Positions 1 to 9,318 of a stretch of DNA of 64,000 nucleotides are shown piece after piece; the stretch's first letter is position 1, and the number at the start of each line of letters is the position of its first letter. The position numbers were made by a program, and so were the translations under genes. The stretch lies in contig NW_011887297.1 in the NCBI RefSeq assembly GCF_000151315.2, positions 411,587 through 475,586 of the forward strand, in the 5' to 3' direction. Below the pieces are notes generated by a model. It was given only the letters and a program-made list of their open reading frames with translations, was not told the DNA's origin and did not search any database. The DNA comes from Capsaspora owczarzaki ATCC 30864. Its lineage: Eukaryota; Opisthokonta; Filasterea.

Positions 1-2191
1 AGTCCTGCGAGCGCGGAAGCCTCCGTCAATCAGCAACGCGAGAACGCCCAAGAGCAACTCGAGCGTGATGTCGCGCGGCTTGGTTACATCGTTGGTGAGT
101 TGGCACAAAAACAAAAAACAGAGAGAAAGAGGGGTTTTTTTTGTGATTGGATTGTACTCACAGTGGCTTTCTTTTTGGTGGCGGCACTTTTGCCTTGCAA
201 CAGGACCGATGGTGCTCGAGGCGACGACAGATGGCAACAATCGGCAAAACTTTGAGGAAAAGATGCACGCCATCCGCTCTCTCCTCTGCCAGCAAAACCC
301 AACCCTCGCTTCGTTGGTTTCGTCCGCTGACCTGGACATTTTCTTGCGTCGAGTCATGCTCGAGAGCAGTGCTACAGTTTCAAACTATGCCGCCAAGACT
401 GCTGTGCAGCTCTTGTTTGGCAAAGCTCATTTGGTAATGAAATGCGAGTTGCTGCTGTTGCTTTTTTGCTGCTGTTGTTGCGAGAGAATGCTTACATGGC
501 TGCACCCTTGATAAAAACAGGTACTCGTCAAGCCGAGCAATGATTCCGAGGACATTCATCCTGTGTGCGTCGACGTTGCCGGCTCGACCCTCAAAATGCA
601 TTGCCCTTCCACTTGGTATGCGTCGCGGTCGCTCGGCACGTGGTGATTCGTTGATGGTGCAACACTTTCTCTGACCTGCATTGCCGATCTTGGTTGGTTT
701 TTGTGGAATTTTTGGTTTGTTTTGCGTCCTCAGGTACATTGTGGAAGACTTGCCATCACTCTCGCTCCTGTCGCGCAATTTCGACCCAGACGACGCACTT
801 GGCATTGTGGACGCAGTTTATATTGCAACGTGCGACGTGTTTGACTTTGTCGACAATGATTATTCGGCCACCAAAAGCTTCCCGCTGCCTCAAATCGTGG
901 TTTCGCGTCGCTCGTCGGGCGTCGACGCGACCCCGCCTCTGCAGCCGACGTCCGGGTCTGGCTCGACCTTGACGTCTCGGCCCTCGCTTTCACGCAAGGT
1001 GGACCGCATTCTGGCGAGTGCAAAAAAGCTGGGCCGGTCGACTGCCGCGCGCATCAACTCGAGCACGGGAAGCGGCTCTGCCTCTCCATCTGTAGCATCG
1101 CCTCATTCCTCTGCCTTCCTCACGTCCACGTCAGCCGCATCGGATGACGCGACCTCGGCAACCATGACTCCCACGACGACTGCGCCGGCAACACCAATGT
1201 CGGTGCCAGTGGTGGACTTGCTCGCTGGCGACAACCCACTGGTCGATGTCAGTCCCACCGCGGTGCCGCCGCTCCGGCCCCTGCCGCCCCGTGCCGAGGC
1301 ATTCTCTGCAAAACCATGGCTTCCTCCGCCAAAGCCCCCGCGCACGGCCGCCAAAGCCGAAGTGTCCAAGGTGGTTGATTTTTTATGTGATACGGACCAG
1401 TCGCTGCTCCAGCCCGCGCGACCCGTGAGAACGTCCGTAAAGTGAGTGGTTTTTGCTGATTGTTTCTTGGTGTCGGGTTTTCTTTGTGAGGCTGGCTGTA
1501 TCATTGATTGACGATGTTTGGGTTTTTTGTTGTTGTTGTTGTTAGCATGAGGCTATCGCAAGACAGCTCCCTGAGTGCAGAAGATTTGACATCGATTCTG
1601 GATGCCCCGATCGTAAGTCGGTTGTGGCAACAGCGTGCTTTGGCAGTTGATGCAGCATTTTAGTATTCACCTGTGTTTGTCTTCTGGTTTTGTTCCTCTC
1701 TTCCCCGCCCCCCCACCTCCGCTTAGCCTGAACTCGAACCTCCAGGGAGCGTCGGATCAAGTCGACGTGGAAGTTCGAAAAACCTGTGGGACGTACAGTG
1801 GGAAATTATGAATCGTGCCGATTTGCAAAACCGCACGTCCAATCCGGTGTCGCCACCCGCCTCTTCCCACTCGCGAGGCTCTCTCCCGTTCCGTACTTCT
1901 TTGCCAGCACAGCCAGCCGAGGCTGCTTTGCCAAGCTCGTTGCGAAAGCAGTCCGCGTCCATTGAGTCCTTTTCGAACGCCGCTCTGGTTGGATCTCCGC
2001 CTAAAGTTCCAGCGAGCGGCTTGCGTCACAGTGCAGACAGTCCTGCTCAAGTCAGCATCCCACCACCGGCAGTGCTTTTGCCAACCCCGGTCCCAGCCCC
2101 AGTATCAGCAGCAGCCCCAGCGCCTACCGCTCTTAGCGACGACGATGCTTGGGAGGCTGAATGGAACCGGCAGCAGACCCAATTGATGTAG
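1..2191 (+). CDS. Uncharacterised Ser/Pro/Thr-rich protein, 5' end missing
   Basis: Six exons can be joined in frame: 1-94, 204-433, 521-615, 734-1441, 1546-1612 and 1727-2191, about 552 residues. Every junction has a GT donor and AG acceptor. The first 200 or so visible residues look folded and mostly helical (the stretch after EEKMHAIRSLL, then SNYAAKTAVQLLFGKAHL and a beta-rich part around WYIVEDLPSLSLL). From about residue 230 the chain is low-complexity Ser/Thr/Pro with proline clusters (PPPKPPR). Two similar acidic tryptophan motifs sit in the last exon, LWDVQW and DAWEAEW; the second is near the C-terminus. I do not recognise the family. The spaced Trp motifs and a VVDLLAGD stretch recall adaptor-binding peptides of trafficking proteins, but this is only a resemblance. 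The start lies upstream of the window. Confidence 0.75.
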
Positions 2192-2490
2192 AGGCGTCGT
2201 CTTTTGGCTGATTAGCTTTTTGTGTTTTTAGTACATTTAGAACGAAAACAAGGGGTGTTTGTTTTTCCAACGTCGTCGTCGTTGTGCGATCCAACCTGGA
2301 GGAATGGAGCGAATCGTTCGAATTCAAACACAAATTTCTGTCCATTATCTACTTGTACTGTACATATCGAAAGGATGTGCCAATTCCCAGTTTGTCGCCC
2401 GGTACATAACTGTTTCATTGGACCTTGCTCAGAGTCAGTCTGAGATGCTTTGTGCCTGCCCCAAATCCAAATGCTGCTCACTCTTTCCGC

Positions 2491-3278
2491 ATGTCGTCCG
2501 GCCGGCGTCGCGCGGAAAAGTCGCTCGTCTGCCTGCTGCAGGCGCTCCACGGTCAACGCGTCTCGATTGAGCTGCATCGCGACATGCTCGCAACTGGCGA
2601 TGTCGACGAGGTCGACGTCCACATGAAGTAACGAGCGCTCTCTTCTGCTCGTGTCGGGGTTTCGCCATTGAGCGAGTTCTCACAACGCCATGTCGTACTG
2701 CTTTCATTTTTTAAAGTGTTTTGCTGTACAATGTCGTTCTAGAACGCCTGGGCCATGGCGCGGAGCAGGTAGTAAGCTCAGTTTCTTTGGTCTGGTCGCT
2801 TGCTGCTCATGCGCCAATCTCGCTCACAATGACCATCACAACCTGAAGACTCGGGCTTCACATTTCGATACGTTTTTTGTTCAGGCAAAGCACATCCGTT
2901 ATGTCCACTTGCCGGACGAGTTTGACGCCATTCAAGCACTCAACTATCGGGTGAGATTTTGGTTTTTGCATTATTGTTGGATTGAATCTTCAACGGCCAT
3001 GTCTGAGCAACATCAACCGTGCACTTTTTTGTCAATCGATGTAGCTTGCAGAAGTCGATCGGATACGGCAGAATGCGAGCCGAAAGAAGCGCACACAAGT
3101 CCAGTTGCCGCCAAAATTGGCGCCAATCATTGGAGGTCGGCCGCCACCAGAGCTGCTGCCAGAGTACGCAGCAGCTCCGACCGCAACATCTGCACCCGGA
3201 GCTGGATCCAAGCAGGCAGCTGGGTCTGGAGATATTTTGCTGGATGAATCAGCGTCGTTGTGGGATGATTTCCAATGA
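2491..3278 (+). CDS. LSM10: LSM10-like U7 snRNP Sm-like protein
   Basis: Four exons give 174 residues: 2491-2627, 2717-2768, 2849-2950 and 3045-3278. The Sm fold is clear. Sm1 runs from SLVCLLQALHGQRVSIEL through DEVDVHMNVLLYNVVL, and Sm2 has FFVQAKHIRYVHLPDEFD. The Sm2 part matches animal LSM10 (RYVHIPDD) better than SmD1 (RYFILPD). LSM10 replaces SmD1 in the U7 snRNP ring that cleaves the 3' ends of replication-dependent histone mRNAs in the nucleus (known for the family). The C-terminal third is a basic and Ala/Pro-rich tail ending in an acidic SLWDDFQ. The ATG at 2491 is chosen because the residues just after it enter the Sm fold. The exon 3 acceptor has a poor pyrimidine tract but is the only one that restores the Sm2 loop. 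A divergent SmD1 is the alternative. Confidence 0.82.
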
Positions 3279-3444
3279 GCGGAAAGAATCTGGCGTTTTT
3301 GCACCGATTGGTCGTGAATGTGGAGCAAGAGATCAGTTTTGTCCTCGCCAACTGAATTACTCCATCCGAAAGCGCGTTATTGTACACGAAACCAAGAAGA
3401 ATCACAAAAGTACTCGCGCATTGTTGACTTTATGTTTAATGGTG

Positions 3445-5018
3445 TTACATCAACGAATCCTGCACGGCTTCGTAGCACTGTGGTGACAAGTACTCGCGCA
3501 GCTCTGACTTTGTCAGCCACTTGAACTCGACGTACTTGTTGGGGTTGACCACCACGGGGCCATTGAGGAACTGACCGCGGAAGAAGAACACCTGCAAAAA
3601 GGGACCAACAAAACAGAGAAAAATGAGTCAACAACCAATCGTTAGGCAAACCACATGACGACAAAGAACACGGAGGGTTTTGAATGCGCAGACTCACCGA
3701 TGCCTTCAGACCAGCGTTGGCCTTGGCCTTGGCGACCTCGGCAGCGTCAAAGGCGGTGCCGGCAGCAGCAATTGCTGCTTCAACTTGCTGAGGAGTCGCC
3801 TTTGCCCGGCGAGCGGTCAAGCTGGCCTCATTCATGTGTTCTCGGCGGCTCATCTCGCGCTCGGCAAGCTCCGCTGGGGACGCGGGCCATGGCTCCTTGC
3901 GCAGCTTTGGCAAAAAGGCGGGCTTGTAGCTGCTCGGCAGCTTGTATTGAATCGCGGCGCATGGGCCAAATCCCCACCACTGGACCTCGGCATTGTTGCC
4001 AATGGCCTGACGCGAGACACGGTGCGTGCTCTGGATCAGGTACTCGTTCAAGAGCCGGTTGCCCTGCGGGAACTGCCAGGCGTGGTTTTTGCGGTCCTTG
4101 CGGACAATCAGGTAGAGGTGCTGGTCGAGCTTGCGCTTGAGCGAGGTTGTGTCGTTTGCAGCGTCGGCGGCGGTCGTGCGGCTTGCAGGCTCAAAGCCAG
4201 GAGGGTAGGTCTCTCGCGGCGGATCTGGGAGGCCGTCGGACTGGTTCCACTCGTACTCGGACAGGCCATTCTTCTCGGACTGCATCTTTTCATCAAACTC
4301 GACCATGGCGATCTCAATTGCATGCGGCGTCGGCACAATGACGGGGTACCGCTCGACAATCAGGCTGACCTTGATCACCTGGCCGTCCTCGCCCAGCTGG
4401 GCCTCTGTGAGATCGGGCAGCGTTATTTGTAGTGGCGGAGGGGGTGCTCTGTCCTTGGCTTTGACCTTCCAGTGGCGCTTGCGGGCCATGTCTAACGAAA
4501 AAGTCAACCAAAAGCAAGGTGAGTGAAGAGTTTGGCCCAGTCCAGCATGGTCCGCCCGTCGCAATCACAATCGTGGTTTCCGCAGAGTCCACTTTTTGGT
4601 CGTAGTTGAAATGGTCGCCGTGCACAGAGCAGCGGATCATTGAAACAACAGCGAGAGCATGAAGAGAAGCGCGTGGAGAGAGAGAGAATGCTCGACCAAA
4701 GCACTACTCACAGCGAACATGGCGGGGTGCAGCAAGACCGCCTCCGTACAGTGCAGATGCTGTGACTGCATTGGTGGTGGTGATGGGGGCGGTGGCTGAG
4801 GCGGCCGCGGCAGAGGTGAGCCGAGGGAGGACGGCAAGCTGCGAGAGAGATCTCGCCTTTGGCACAATCAGGAGACTCGGGCTCGATGGGCCTGCTGAGG
4901 CCGAGATGCAGGACGACGACGATGTGTGTGCGAGTGCCATGTGGGACATGGCCTGGGTCGCGGTGGCGGTGGTGGTGCACTGCCGAGTCGCGCTGACGAG
5001 CGTTCGCTGCAGCAGCAT
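3445..5018 (-). CDS. MRPL46: Mitochondrial ribosomal protein mL46 (MRPL46)
   Basis: Three exons on the minus strand: 5018-4712, 4491-3698 and 3591-3445, giving 415 residues. Exon 1 encodes an N-terminus rich in Arg, Ser, Ala and Thr and poor in acids (MLLQRTLVSATRQC...), a typical matrix-targeting peptide. Exons 2 and 3 hold the Nudix-like fold of mL46: HLYLIVRKDRKNHAWQFPQG, then RGQFLNGPVVVNPNKYVEF and WLTKSELREYLSP near the end. mL46 is a structural protein of the large mitochondrial ribosomal subunit and lacks the Nudix hydrolase box, as here. The phases of all junctions agree. An ATG at 4489 inside exon 2 would drop the transit peptide and is less likely. The gene is tail to tail with the LSM10 gene and shares a 600-base upstream region with the next gene. 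Confidence 0.92.
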
Positions 5019-5617
5019 TTGGATAGAAAAGACTGAATGCGATTTCCCTCTCGTTTGTGAGGATGGATCAGAGTTTGGCGACATGCAAATGTGGCGTAGA
5101 ACACTGAATAGAATTGAGCATCACAGCTGCATTGGAGGAGCAGGGATTCGTTGAACGTTGAATTTGGCTGAGCTCGGCGGTTTTGCTCCTGCCACCTGTG
5201 GGCGCGGTGAAAATGTACACAAAAGAAGCAATGTCGCTGCAAGTGGTTGAGAGACTCGCAGTAGCATCAGCAAGCCTCAGCGAGAATCAGGAGGAAAGCT
5301 AGACGAGAAACACCGCCAAACATCTCCGAACGCTTTTTGGCAACGATCAGTCCAACGAACCACAGAACAACGCGGTTCACAAGCACAAGCCAAAAGACTC
5401 ATTGTGTGCTTGTTCACTTTGCTGTTGTGGCGTGCAGTGATGACGCAGCTGACTATGCATTTTGCAGAGCAGCGCCTCGTGAAGCGTTTCAAAAGTTTGG
5501 CTTCTCAAAACGCCCAATGCGGATTTCGGCTCAGTTATTTCCAGTCCTTCTTTTTTTTTTTTTTTTTTTTGGTCCTTGTGTTTTACCAGTCTTTGAAGTT
5601 TTTAACAAACACACAGA
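5019..5617. promoter_or_regulatory. Divergent intergenic region, mL46 / 5618 gene
   Basis: This 600-base stretch lies between two divergent starts and probably holds both promoters. It contains a run of 20 T at 5551-5570, shortly before the ATG at 5618. No TATA box or other named element stands out, and no conserved coding sequence was seen. Confidence 0.5.
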
Positions 5618-6418
5618 ATGCCTGCCGATACCCTTCCCGAAGTTGCACCCTCCATCTCGCCAGCAGAGTCTGCGGCGACTGAAAAGCTGCCGGCATCAGC
5701 GGCTTCGGATGAAACGCCAGCCGAGCAATCTGGACGCGTCTTTGTCGAGCCTCCTGAGCCCTCGACGACGGATGGCATGAAAGCTGAGGATCTCGGCCGA
5801 GACGATCGCACTGGTGAGTGGAAGCTGCCAGTCAGTTGATGAGATGGGTGCAGCAGCACAGTTAAACTGTTGTTAGACTGTGCAACAACAAACCGAGAAG
5901 CGTTTTTGGGTTTTTTGTTTTCGTTTTGCAAAGATTTTTATTTCAACGCTCAACTCCGCCCCCTTATCCTCCAATACTGATCTGATTGTACATCTGTAAA
6001 CCGTCTACCTGTTGACAGTTTTGATTCTGTGCCGCCTCAAGGAAGGCAGTCTGGCGCAGCAGCTTCGTGAAGAGCATCTCGCAGCAGTGGCGCGCTCTCA
6101 GAACTCGAGTGACGGACGACTACCCGCTGGCGAGCGCCCCATCCTGCCAACCAAAGGAAACAAGATGAAGAATCTGCGCACGGTCGAGTGCGCTCTGAAT
6201 CAATGCTGGGGCTTTGCAGTGCTGCCAATCAAGCCGGACCCGAAAAGCAAGGACGTCCACAAGGCCGCCGCAGAAATCCTGGACTGTCATGTGGAAGAAG
6301 TCTACGTGCAGCACATTTCGCAGAATGTGTTTATTGTGTGCGACGCAGGTCTGATGCCGGCGTTGCTTCCGCTTGATCTGCATCACCAAATGCTGCAAAT
6401 TTCTCGGTCGAATCAACA

Positions 6419-6449
<31 letters not shown>

Positions 6450-6479
6450 TCGGCTCAGACCGCGCAAGAGTCCAACTAG
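5618..6479 (+). CDS. Uncharacterised protein with Gln-rich tail
   Basis: Two exons, 5618-5813 and 6019-6479, join in phase 1 and give 218 residues. Residues 1-65 are acidic and disordered (Glu, Ala, Pro, Ser). Exon 2 starts with a helical, charged segment (CRLKEGSLAQQLREEHLAAVARS), followed by what looks like a compact alpha/beta domain of about 90 residues (NLRTVECALNQCWGFAVLPIK, AAAEILDCHVEEVYVQHISQ, VFIVCDAGLMPALLPL). The end is a run of about 12 Gln followed by a short polar tail. I do not recognise the family and see no catalytic motif. A (TG)n run follows the stop and AATAAA lies at 6542-6547. Confidence 0.7.
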
Positions 6480-6481
6480 AA

Positions 6482-6500
6482 TGTGTGTGTGTGTGTGTGT
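6482..6500. repeat. (TG)n microsatellite in a 3' UTR
   Basis: About nine TG units follow directly after the stop codon of the gene ending at 6479, so they lie in its 3' untranslated region. Confidence 0.9.
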
Positions 6501-6541
6501 TGATGCGTTCATATGACGCGGTCATGGTTGTGCATGTGTGG

Positions 6542-6547
6542 AATAAA
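6542..6547 (+). promoter_or_regulatory. AATAAA poly(A) signal
   Basis: A canonical AATAAA hexamer sits 63 bases after the stop at 6479 and 72 bases before the next ATG. It fits the polyadenylation signal of the upstream gene. Confidence 0.6.
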
Positions 6548-6618
6548 TGTTTATGGATTTGCCCAAACTAAGCGAACGGTAGTCGTTTATTTGTTGAAAC
6601 CAACACACTGCTCAGATA

Positions 6619-7170
6619 ATGCCGCCGGTGAGCTTCCGGGCGCCACTCCGCCGACCAGCGAACAATCCAAGTCAAAGTGAGCCATGGTGGTTTGTGGTGT
6701 TGCCGACAGAATCAAGTGCGTCGCTTCCGCGGAGAGGACGAACCACCGTAACAGGCACCATCAACGGGCGGGCCCCGTTCCAAGCGACCCTGGAGCCCGA
6801 CGGCCAGCTGAGCCACTGGCTGAAGCTGAACGACGAGCTGCGCCGGGCAGCTGGTGCAGAGGAAGGCGACACGGTGGCTGTCGAGCTTCGTCCGGTTGAG
6901 ACTGAGCCAGAACCTCAGATTCCCGACGACCTCGCAGCGGCACTCGCGGCAGCCCCACAAGCAGCCCGCGATGCCTGGAACCAGACAACAACGATTGCGC
7001 GTGTCGACTGGATTCACTGGATGACGTCCGCGAAGCAGCCCCGGACGCGAACAAAGCGCGTTGCCGATGCGTGCGACAAGCTTGCCAGCGGCAAGAAGCG
7101 GGTGTGCTGCTTTGATCCGTCGGGCCATTACAGCAAGGCATTCTGTGCGCCCGAGGCAGCCGACGAGTGA
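6619..7170 (+). CDS. DUF1905 / YdeI-OmpD-associated (OmdA) family protein
   Basis: This single-exon gene of 183 residues starts at an ATG 70 bases after the preceding poly(A) signal. Residues 25-95 match the DUF1905 small beta-barrel: WWFVVLP, then VTGTINGRAPFQATL, then GDTVAVEL. Residues 105-165 match the helical OmdA/YdeI-like domain: PDDLAAALAAAPQAARDAWNQ, then IHWMTSAKQPRTRTKRV. The pair is a common bacterial arrangement, often annotated as bacteriocin-protection or YdeI/OmpD-associated; its biochemical role is not settled. A short tail with two cysteines (VCCFDPSGHYSK) follows. The lack of introns among intron-bearing neighbours and the bacterial domain order suggest acquisition from a bacterium. 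That is inference. AATAAA lies at 7304-7309. The gene is tail to tail with the phosphatase gene. Confidence 0.85.
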   Translation: MPPVSFRAPLRRPANNPSQSEPWWFVVLPTESSASLPRRGRTTVTGTINGRAPFQATLEPDGQLSHWLKLNDELRRAAGAEEGDTVAVELRPVETEPEPQIPDDLAAALAAAPQAARDAWNQTTTIARVDWIHWMTSAKQPRTRTKRVADACDKLASGKKRVCCFDPSGHYSKAFCAPEAADE

Positions 7171-7303
7171 AGGGGCGAGCGAGGGAGGGATGATTTTGTT
7201 CGTGGACAGGCAATGATCGGAGATGCAGAGATTCTCCACAAGCTAAGCAAATCAAAGTCTGAGAACAACAACAGCAACAACATGTGTGTAAAAGTTGTTT
7301 GTA

Positions 7304-7309
7304 AATAAA
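7304..7309 (+). promoter_or_regulatory. AATAAA poly(A) signal
   Basis: AATAAA lies 134 bases after the stop at 7170 and just before the 3' end of the convergent phosphatase gene. It is likely the signal that lets the OmdA-type gene be expressed as a eukaryotic mRNA. Confidence 0.5.
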
Positions 7310-7361
7310 CATGTATTTAACTGGTGCTACAGACACTTCACGACGTTTGAATCTGCGAATG

Positions 7362-8917
7362 TCATTCGCGTTGGTAAGAATCCAACCCACCAGCCGTCGG
7401 TGGTGGCGCAGAGCTTGTTGCTGCACCGCTGTCGCCAGCAGCTGGAGGGGCGTGACGGCGCCGGGGACGAGTACGCAGCTTGCTGGCCAGGTAATACTTG
7501 AAATCAGGCAGTCGCTTGTTGAGACTGACGTACTCACAGTTGTGGAAGTTATCGAGTGCCTCAAATTGCTGGACAGACAGGCGAAAGTAACGCATCAGGA
7601 ACAGCCGGATGGCAAGGCCGTGCGAAATAATGACGACATGCTGGGCCTTGCCATTCTCAAACTCGCGGAACAGCGACTCGAGGAAATTGCTCACCCGATC
7701 AAACACGTCCGCGCCACTCTCGCCGTTCAAAAAGCGGAAAAAGAAGGCGCCGACAAGTTCGCGCTGGGCTTGGATTGTCTTGTACCCATCAAGGGCCTGG
7801 AGATTGCCCCACTCTTGCTCGCGGATGCGCGGATCCTCGCGCATCGACACTTGGCCGGGATCAAAGTGGCGCACAATTTCGGCATAGGTCTCGCGCGTGC
7901 GTGCAAACGGCGACACGTAAAACAGCACCTTGTCGTCGCCAACCATGGCTTTGATTTCGCGACCAGCATGCGCGGCTTGCCGCTTGCCGTTTTCCGTCAG
8001 GCTGATCTGGCTGTCTGGCACCGTGGCATACACGGAGGCGTCGACATTTGCCTGCGACTCGCCGTGCCGAACCAGCACGATGCGTTTCGGACTCTTTTCG
8101 CGGTACAAGCGACGATGGTGCATGTCGACTTGCCGTGCGACATATCGCCAAAAGAGGTCGGTCCACGCCGTCGGCGGCGGAGGCTGCTGTGGGAGCGTGT
8201 CAAGCAGATAGGACACGGGAGGGTAGTATGGCAACGTCATGGGTATGCACAGCGGGTCGTTGGGATGGACCACCGGTGCCAGAGCGAGTAATGTGGCTGA
8301 ATCCGGGGTGAGCGCAGAGTGGCTGAGGCTTGGAGCCGCGCCCGCAGAAGTGGGGTGCTCGTGTGATTGTGATTGTGACTGTGATTGTGACTGTGATTGT
8401 GATTGTAATTGTGACTTTGGCGGTGCTAATGACGCAGCATTGGTCGCTGCAGGACTGCTGGTAGTGACAGCAACGTTCGGGTTGGAATGGGCTTTTGCCG
8501 CTGCAGTCGCCGCGACGAGCGGATCGTCCAAGGCGGAAGGCTGGCTGAATTCGCCAAACGTTGGGGAGCCGGCGCGGGAAGGGGCCTGCGACCCTGCACG
8601 CGAATTCGACCGCGACACGAATGCAAACAGCGACGAAAGGGTCGCCGGGAGCCCTCCGAGCCGGGACCGCGGGCGGTCGTCGTTGTTGCAGGGCGGAGCA
8701 GTGACAATGACCATGGTCGTTGAGCTCCCCGCTCTGTCACAAGCACCAGAATCAGCAGTCCGACCGATGGACGATGCGCCTTGTTGCACTGTGGCCCTGT
8801 GCAGGTCGCAAAGCACTTCCAAATCCATGTCCGACGGCTGGTGCTCAGCGTCCAAGCAGAGGACGCACACGGGCGGAGTGGCACAGCGGCCATCGCCAGA
8901 AGACGAGCTTGAACCAG

Positions 8918-8954
<37 letters not shown>

Positions 8955-9149
8955 TGACGAGGCAGAGTCGCGGGTGGGGCGGACAGCAACGGGGCGAGAC
9001 AGCTGGCTGGCCGTGGCTGCGGTTGCGGTTAGAGCGCGCACGTTCGCAGCCACGGTCGCGGCGCCAGCAATGCATGCGAATGCCACAGCAGTCATCTCGA
9101 TGGGCGAGAGCGCAGACAGGGACGCCGGTGCCTGAGGCGGATGACTCAT
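7362..9149 (-). CDS. DET1-like histidine phosphatase (phosphoglycerate mutase family)
   Basis: This intronless gene encodes 595 residues from the ATG at 9149. The catalytic half (last 240 residues) begins with RIVLVRHGESQAN, where the RHG histidine is the phospho-acceptor. It continues with SPFARTRETY, an acidic EQEWGN and the second catalytic histidine in VVIISHGLAIRLFLMRY. The spacing and the phrases SLTENGKRQA, DPRIREQEWGN and FRLSVQQFEALDNFHNCEY match the yeast DET1-type acid phosphatase branch, not glycolytic phosphoglycerate mutase. The N-terminal 350 residues are low-complexity. They contain a possible hydrophobic segment (TAVAFACIAGAATVAA), an 11-Ala run, a Ser run, and an alternating Ser-Gln repeat. 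Reading further upstream to 9227 adds only a Ser-Leu repeat, so 9149 is preferred. It is head to head with HAUS3, 169 bases apart. Confidence 0.88.
8364..8414 (-). repeat. Ser-Gln coding minisatellite
   Basis: A 12-base unit (GATTGTGACTGT and variants) repeats in tandem about four times. On the minus strand it encodes alternating Ser-Gln in the disordered N-terminal half of the phosphatase. Confidence 0.9.
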
Positions 9150-9318
9150 GGACAACAAGCAGCGACCGGAATGAAAAGAGAGACTGAGACTGAGACGGAG
9201 ACTGAGACTGAGACTGAGAAAGGGCAATCATCACCCAATAATTCTTCAATCCCTTCTCAACCTATACTTCTCAGAAATCCAACGCAAAGCACAATCACTC
9301 CACCTTTTCGTTTTTGAG

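Noticed and set aside
8364-8414. Short regular repeats considered as a CRISPR array
   Set aside because: Units are 12 bases without spacers and lie in a eukaryotic coding frame.
8239-9135. Plus-strand frame with a Cys-Asp repeat
   Set aside because: It is the antisense reading of the Ser-Gln repeat and Ala run of the phosphatase; no start context or domain supports it.
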